In this document: positions 41,969 to 45,889 of the stretch, piece by piece
How the letters are laid out: each line of letters begins with the position of its first letter
How positions within the stretch are numbered: position 1 is the stretch's first letter
NCBI GenBank assembly: GCA_903835005.1
Contig: CAILLK010000065.1
Coordinates: forward strand, 1-45,889
DNA length: 45,889 nucleotides
DNA from: an uncultured Bacteroidota bacterium
GTDB taxonomy: Bacteria > Bacteroidota > Bacteroidia > Chitinophagales > Chitinophagaceae
Direction of reading: 5' to 3'
Notes under the pieces: model-generated
What the model was told of the DNA's origin: nothing
Database searches by the model: none
The model's input: the letters and a program-made list of their open reading frames with translations, nothing else
Translations under genes and position numbers: made by a program

Positions 41969-42412
41969 ATGCATATGAACATCAGGCCTGTTTGTTTTGG
42001 ATTTTGCCTCGCAATCGCTGGAACATTTATTTTCAATGCAGCAAATGCACAGCAACATCATTCTTGCCTCAAGGCGCTCTCTGACGTAAGGGCGGCACAG
42101 GGCTTTTTGCTGCAAATTACAGATGGCAAAGCAATGACCCATAACGAAAAAGAAGCGCTAAGACTGATTAATGTGATAATCAGAGATATTCAGCAGGCAG
42201 CAATAGATAACGGAAAGGAACCTGGTGAACAGCTGAAGACCGCGAAGCGCTTGGATGATGCCGCACGAATCAAACAATGTATCGAATATTTGAAAAAGGC
42301 TAAAGACGAACTGAGCCGGGAAAAAGACAGCAAGTTTGCCGGCGGCCTGCGCGATCGTTCTATCAAAAATTGTGATGAAGCAATAAAATTTGTGGAACGC
42401 GCAAATCATTAA
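41969..42412 (+). CDS. Small exported helical protein of unknown function
   Basis: The 147-residue protein has a signal peptide (CLAIAGTFIFNAANAQQ) and a mature part of about 120 mostly helical residues. These form two related blocks. The first is CLKALSDVRAAQGFLLQ followed by EALRLINVIIRDIQQAAIDN. The second is IKQCIEYLKKAKDELSRE followed by KFAGGLRDRSIKNCDEAIKF. The pattern of [AS]LSDLRAA…EIDxAIxEIKxAxIDDGK…AQGLRxRAIxHIDEAI is one I associate with small periplasmic proteins in several phyla (Acidobacteria, Bacteroidota, Proteobacteria). I know of no assigned function. Three cysteines in the mature region (about residues 33, 111 and 134) could form a disulfide. ATG at 41975 is an alternative start. 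It precedes a strong terminator and is probably monocistronic. Confidence 0.82.
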   Translation: MHMNIRPVCFGFCLAIAGTFIFNAANAQQHHSCLKALSDVRAAQGFLLQITDGKAMTHNEKEALRLINVIIRDIQQAAIDNGKEPGEQLKTAKRLDDAARIKQCIEYLKKAKDELSREKDSKFAGGLRDRSIKNCDEAIKFVERANH

Positions 42413-42426
42413 ACCTGGGTAAACTA

Positions 42427-42465
42427 AAAGGAGCCTTTGCATTGATTGCAAAGGCTCCTTTATTT
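42427..42465 (+). terminator. Intrinsic terminator after the small exported protein
   Basis: Perfect 15-base arms AAAGGAGCCTTTGCA (42427-42441) and TGCAAAGGCTCCTTT (42447-42461) enclose TTGAT, then ATTTATTT follows. A-rich sequence on the other side could make it work for minus-strand transcripts of atpG too. Confidence 0.88.
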
Positions 42466-42538
42466 ATTTATTGCAGAGAATAAAAATTACCACCTCATCT
42501 GCTGGTCATTCCAAAACCAGGAATAGAAAATCTTCCCC

Positions 42539-42661
42539 ATTTTCACATTATCCCATTTTCACATTATCCCATTGTCCCATTGTCCAATTGTCACATTATC
42601 GCATTATCACATTATCCCATTATCAAATTATCACATTGTCACATTATCACATTGTCCCATT
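42539..42661. repeat. Octanucleotide tandem array behind atpG
   Basis: About 15.4 ungapped copies of an 8-bp unit ATT[A/G/T]TC[A/C/G][C/A] run from 42539 to 42661, 2 bases from the atpG stop codon. Examples in order are ATTTTCAC, ATTATCCC, ATTGTCCC, ATTATCGC and ATTATCAC. On the atpG transcript this is a 3' untranslated array of GTGATAAT/GGGACAAT units. Confidence 0.93.
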
Positions 42662-42663
42662 AA

Positions 42664-43545
42664 CTACCCCTGCAGCGCAGCAGCCCCGCTCACTATCTCC
42701 GTAAGTTCGGTAGTAATGGCCGCCTGCCTTGCTCGGTTGTAGCTTATTTTCAGGCTCTTCAGCAGGTCATTGGCATTCTCGCTGGCCTTGTCCATAGCGG
42801 TCATCCGTGCGCCATGTTCCGATGCATTGGCATCCAGCACTGCTTTAAATACCTGTGTATTCAGTATTTTAGGCATCATTTCCTTCAGCAGGTCGGCCAT
42901 AGCCGGCTCAAAAGTAAAGTCAATGCTCTTGGTGCCCTTCACCTTTTCCACCTTAGGTATCGGCAGGTAAGGCTCAGCCACAAAATTCTGCGTAGCCGCG
43001 TTCTTAAACTGGCTGTACACCAGTTCCACGCGGTCGTATTTTTTCTCCAGGAAAGCCTGCTGCGCATATACCGCAGCCCGGCGCACATTATCAAAAGCCA
43101 GGTTCGAGAAGATATCCCAGAAGCTGTCAACCACCTTGAAATTATTGCGCACAAAATACTCATAGCCCTTCTTGCCTATGGGCAATATGGTCACATTACC
43201 CTTAGCCTGCTGTGCCGCATACTTGCTCCTGATCACCTCACGCGTCAGCTTGATAACATAACTGTTATAGCCTCCGCAAAGACCCCTGTCGCTGGTGATG
43301 GGTATCAGCAATATCCGCTCGGCCGGGCGCTCCTCAGCCAGCGCCATACCACCCTCGCCGCTCGATCCGCTCACTATATTGCTCAGCATATCCTGCAGCT
43401 TGCGGGTATAAGGCCGCATCTGAATGATGGCATCCTGGGCCCTGCGCAGCTTGGCAGCGCTTACCATTTTCATAGCCTTGGTGATCTGCTGGGTAGACGT
43501 TACCGATTTGATCCGGTTCCTGACCTCTTTAAGTTGTCCCGACAT
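42664..43545 (-). CDS. atpG: F-type ATP synthase gamma subunit AtpG
   Basis: AtpG is the rotating central stalk of F1, coupling the c-ring to the catalytic beta subunits. The 293-residue protein shows the family N-terminus GQLKEVRNRIKSVTSTQQIT, followed by KAMKMVSAAKLRRAQ. It also has the ITSDRGLCGGYNSYVIK segment and the C-terminal helix RMTAMDKASENANDLLKSLK with SYNRARQAAITTELTEIVSG. All diagnostic regions are present. No other ATP synthase gene is in the window, and the gene upstream on the same strand encodes an unrelated secreted protein, so atpG seems separated from atpA. It has a clear TACTTTTG promoter element. Confidence 0.97.
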   Translation of the reverse strand: MSGQLKEVRNRIKSVTSTQQITKAMKMVSAAKLRRAQDAIIQMRPYTRKLQDMLSNIVSGSSGEGGMALAEERPAERILLIPITSDRGLCGGYNSYVIKLTREVIRSKYAAQQAKGNVTILPIGKKGYEYFVRNNFKVVDSFWDIFSNLAFDNVRRAAVYAQQAFLEKKYDRVELVYSQFKNAATQNFVAEPYLPIPKVEKVKGTKSIDFTFEPAMADLLKEMMPKILNTQVFKAVLDANASEHGARMTAMDKASENANDLLKSLKISYNRARQAAITTELTEIVSGAAALQG

Positions 43546-43575
43546 ATTTATTTATAATAACTGATAAAATCGCGG

Positions 43576-43583
43576 CAAAAGTA
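43576..43583 (-). promoter_or_regulatory. -7 element of the atpG promoter
   Basis: On the minus strand the octamer is TACTTTTG, an exact TAnnTTTG match, 30 bases before the atpG ATG. The -33 region is T-rich without a clear TTTG. It supports independent transcription of atpG. Confidence 0.5.
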
Positions 43584-43746
43584 CGATAATTAGCCGTAAG
43601 TAAAAAAAGAAACGGAGATAATTTCGGAGGGAAATTCTAAGGTTTTTGGGTCCGGGCTTTAGTACTGCTATTTCGCTGCAGTGGCGTTGGCACCATTCAG
43701 GTGCGGATATCTATTGAGCCTGCCCTGAGAGCGATAACCAAAGGGG

Positions 43747-45099
43747 CTATTCCTTCACCACCCTGAAATTCTGTACCTCCCCATTAGCCCCTATGATTTT
43801 CACTAAGTAAACTCCGGGAGTAAGGTTTATGATATTTACAGCTTCTTTGTTTGAAATAAGCTTTGTCTCAAGCAACTCTGATCCTAGTAAGTTGTAAATT
43901 ATTAAATCGCTATTAGCGCCATTTTCTATATTCAGTTCATCATTTACAGGGTTCGGATAAATTTTCACATTTGTATATTGTCCCATTTGCACATTACCAA
44001 TCCCCATAGCCGTATTATACACCATCCTCACTCTGTCATTGTTCTGATCTGCAATATATATTACTCCATTCTTGTCAAGAAATACATCACTGCATTTTAA
44101 TTCCGCAGCAGTAGCAGGCCCACCATCTCCCGAAAACCCCAATGTGCCATTTCCCGCTACTGTACTGATAATTCCTGAAGTGCCGTCTACTCGTCTGATC
44201 ACACCGTTACCAAATTCAGCTATGAAAATATTTCCCTGCATATCCACGTAAATTCCTGCTGGTTGATTCAATTTTGCATATATTGCTAATCCGCCATCTC
44301 CGGTATAACCAGCAGTTCCAGTACCAGCAATGGTATTTACTATTCCTGTTATTGCATCAACTTTTCGAACAGTATTATTGTTTTGATCACAAATGAAAAT
44401 ATTGCCAAAAGTATCTGCTATTGGTTGTACAGGTCCATTAAATTTTGCATTAGTTGCGGGTCCTCCATCGCCAGTATATCCTATTATACCGTTGCCTGCA
44501 TAGGCTGAAATGATACCAGTAATTGCGTCAATCTTTCTTATTTTATTAGTTAAGTAATCAGCTATATAAATATTATTCTGTTTATCTAGACATATACCTG
44601 CAGGTATATTTAATTCTGCATTTATAGCAAGTCCACCATCCCCTGTACTTCCAGTGGCTCCTGTACCACAGATTGTAGTAATGATTCCAGTAGCTTTTGT
44701 TACTTTACGTATTCTTTGATTCAATCCATCAGCTATATAAATATTTCCTGAGCTGTCAGCAAATATTCCATCTGGAACATAAAGTCTTGCATTTGTTGCA
44801 GCAATATTATCTCCATTATAGCCAGCACTATCAGTGCCTACTATTGTTGTTATAGTCAGATCAGGGAAACTTATTTTTCTTATTCTACTATTACCTGCGT
44901 CAGCAAAATATAAGTTATTTGAATAATCAAGACATAGAGCAGTTGGTGCGTATAAATTAGCATCCGTTGCTGGTCCATCGTCACAACAATAACCTACCAC
45001 TCCATTACCTGCTATGGTTTTAATTATATTGACCTGCGCCTGTAAAAAGTTACAGGCACAGGTTAATAAGAAAGCTAAAAATGATTTTCTTAGTATCAT
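43747..45099 (-). CDS. NHL-repeat secreted protein with type A sorting domain
   Basis: The 450-residue protein has a signal peptide (LAFLLTCACNFLQAQ). A six-bladed NHL propeller follows (about 25-355), each blade repeating a pattern like INTIAGTGTAGYTGDGGLA, then NQPAGIYVDMQGNIFIAEFG and NGVIRRVD. A linker leads to a T9SS type A tail from about 378: VKIYPNPVNDELNIENG, LIIYNLLGSELLETKL and TPGVYLVKIIGANGEVQNFR. NHL propellers bind peptides, glycans or nucleic acids. The start codon overlaps the stop of the upstream type A protein by ATGA, so the two are translationally coupled. The linker DNA shows an 8-bp periodicity like the array at 42539-42661. Confidence 0.93.
   Translation of the reverse strand: MILRKSFLAFLLTCACNFLQAQVNIIKTIAGNGVVGYCCDDGPATDANLYAPTALCLDYSNNLYFADAGNSRIRKISFPDLTITTIVGTDSAGYNGDNIAATNARLYVPDGIFADSSGNIYIADGLNQRIRKVTKATGIITTICGTGATGSTGDGGLAINAELNIPAGICLDKQNNIYIADYLTNKIRKIDAITGIISAYAGNGIIGYTGDGGPATNAKFNGPVQPIADTFGNIFICDQNNNTVRKVDAITGIVNTIAGTGTAGYTGDGGLAIYAKLNQPAGIYVDMQGNIFIAEFGNGVIRRVDGTSGIISTVAGNGTLGFSGDGGPATAAELKCSDVFLDKNGVIYIADQNNDRVRMVYNTAMGIGNVQMGQYTNVKIYPNPVNDELNIENGANSDLIIYNLLGSELLETKLISNKEAVNIINLTPGVYLVKIIGANGEVQNFRVVKE
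43961..44000. repeat. Degenerate octamer units inside the NHL gene
   Basis: Five successive 8-base units, ATTTTCAC, ATTTGTAT, ATTGTCCC, ATTTGCAC and ATTACCAA, lie in the codons joining the propeller to the sorting tail. Three of them are near-identical to units of the array at 42539-42661, in the same orientation. Confidence 0.45.
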
Positions 45100-45889
45100 T
45101 CTACAACAAATTTAATAAGATATTTTTGACCTTTATTATCAGTTAATCGGAGTAGGTATAATCCGGGAATAGTGTTTAACATTTGCAATTTATCTATACC
45201 GGCATTAAATAGAAGATTGCCTTTATATACGTTCATGCCTACTGAATTCAAAATTTCAGCTTTCACCGGCATTTCATCTTTTATTGTTTGCATTATAGTA
45301 AAGTTACCATTATTCGGATTGGGAATTAGGCTATATTTCTGTGCTATCACTTCTCCATTTGAGAGAGTAGGTGAGATGCCATGCCTCGCTGCAATATCCA
45401 CAGTATCCGTATTCACACAACTATCATCATTAAACATGCTGAGATCATTATAAATAAAGCTATAAAGAGCCCGCGCTTGGTATACTACAGTGCCGTTTAT
45501 TTCTGGGCAAAGCTGAGATAGTGCAAGAATCTGCAGGCTGTCACTGCCACTTAGTGTGCCATTTACATAGTTAATATATTCCCTGTAAAAAGTCATATAG
45601 TTCTCCACAATTGGTGTAGCAGTTGCATCATCAGCAAGCCTCACATTGGTAACTATATCACTATCCATATCCGGTATAGTATCTCTACCACTGTTAAGAA
45701 GTGTAGTAGCATCAGCAAAATCACCATTGCTTATATCAGCCTCAATGCTGGTAAGGAAAGCATACCGGCTACCCTGCGCCAGCGTATCAAACATTTGTAA
45801 TACTACCGAGCTGTCTGTAGCGCTGGTATCCTGCTGCATATTTTCCCACACCTGGTATTGCCCTATCCAGTTGTTAGGTATCACATAGT
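45096..45889 (-). CDS. C-terminal part of a T9SS type A secreted protein (partial)
   Basis: The frame is open to the right edge of the window, so the N-terminus is missing; a GTG near 45884 is not a credible start. The visible 263 or so residues include a helical, Asp/Ser-rich region (LLNSGRDTIPDMDSDIV, ENYMTFYREYINYVNG). A type A sorting domain begins about 80 residues from the end: KYSLIPNPNNGNFTIMQ, VKAEILNSVGMNVYKGN and TIPGLYLLRLTDNKGQKYLI. It ends in the basic …IKFVVE typical of type A tails. Its TGA overlaps the ATG of the NHL gene by 4 bases. The function of the body is unknown; the whole gene must be seen to judge. Confidence 0.85.
   Translation of the reverse strand, partial: YVIPNNWIGQYQVWENMQQDTSATDSSVVLQMFDTLAQGSRYAFLTSIEADISNGDFADATTLLNSGRDTIPDMDSDIVTNVRLADDATATPIVENYMTFYREYINYVNGTLSGSDSLQILALSQLCPEINGTVVYQARALYSFIYNDLSMFNDDSCVNTDTVDIAARHGISPTLSNGEVIAQKYSLIPNPNNGNFTIMQTIKDEMPVKAEILNSVGMNVYKGNLLFNAGIDKLQMLNTIPGLYLLRLTDNKGQKYLIKFVVE

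Noticed and set aside
42539..42661. Possible CRISPR array
   Set aside because: The unit is 8 bp without spacers and no cas gene is present; it is a tandem repeat.
42471..42704. A plus-strand open frame of 77 codons with an LSHYxIIT-like repeating pattern
   Set aside because: It is generated by the 8-bp tandem array (three units make an 8-residue period) and overlaps the atpG end; there is no supporting start context or family.
42814..43557. A 247-codon open frame antisense to atpG
   Set aside because: Opposite an essential conserved gene, without recognisable motifs; a shadow frame.

Overview
The window is a chromosomal segment of a Bacteroidota bacterium, most likely a Chitinophagales/Sphingobacteriia-type lineage. 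The evidence is type IX secretion (T9SS) hallmarks: type A and type B C-terminal sorting domains, PorP/SprF-like, PorV/PorQ-like and PorE-like proteins. There are also TonB-dependent receptors with a carboxypeptidase-regulatory-like front domain, a DUF4249 lipoprotein, and several good matches to the Bacteroidota -7 promoter element TAnnTTTG. No rRNA, tRNA, CRISPR array or intact insertion sequence was seen.

Layout. 1-1157: tail of an unknown gene, a VapBC-like toxin-antitoxin pair whose toxin carries an in-frame stop, and two REP-like palindromes. 1158-6067: a giant FG-GAP/VCBS secreted protein without a sorting tail, followed by a 1.1-kb decayed intergenic stretch with a gene fragment and short repeats. 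6068-9523: a TonB receptor plus DUF4249 lipoprotein unit with two operator-like palindromes upstream. 9524-14092: housekeeping genes pdxA and a leucyl aminopeptidase (minus strand), divergent from rsmA and a 2-hydroxyacid dehydrogenase. 14358-23389: a three-gene plus-strand unit of TonB receptor, 1356-residue surface protein and PorV/PorQ-like barrel. 23390-25481: greA with a terminator-like hairpin in its leader, a HIT protein, and on the other strand an ABM-type monooxygenase coupled to a SAM-hydroxide-adenosyltransferase homologue. 25717-28638: a beta-helix lipoprotein, an alcohol dehydrogenase and a MITE-like inverted-repeat element. 28639-31955: lolA-like and ftsK. 32140-39021: a second surface module of type B substrate, PorP/SprF and PorE-like OmpA protein. 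39154-45889: prmA, a kelch-type T9SS substrate, a small helical exported protein, atpG standing away from the other ATP synthase genes, and two translationally coupled type A substrates, the last one cut by the window edge.

The main theme is cell-surface display. Housekeeping genes alternate with three kinds of outer-membrane module: TonB receptor + DUF4249; TonB receptor + giant protein + PorV-like; and type B adhesin + PorP + PorE-like. The most interesting candidate system is the PorV-like cassette at 14358-23389, which looks like a dedicated export or anchoring unit for one very large surface protein.

The non-coding DNA is also informative. Two arrays of the same 7-bp repeat family sit just upstream of two unrelated start codons. 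An 8-bp repeat array abuts the atpG stop and has degenerate relatives inside a neighbouring coding sequence. There is also a 46-bp near-perfect palindrome. All family assignments were made by reading the translated sequence; no database search was run.
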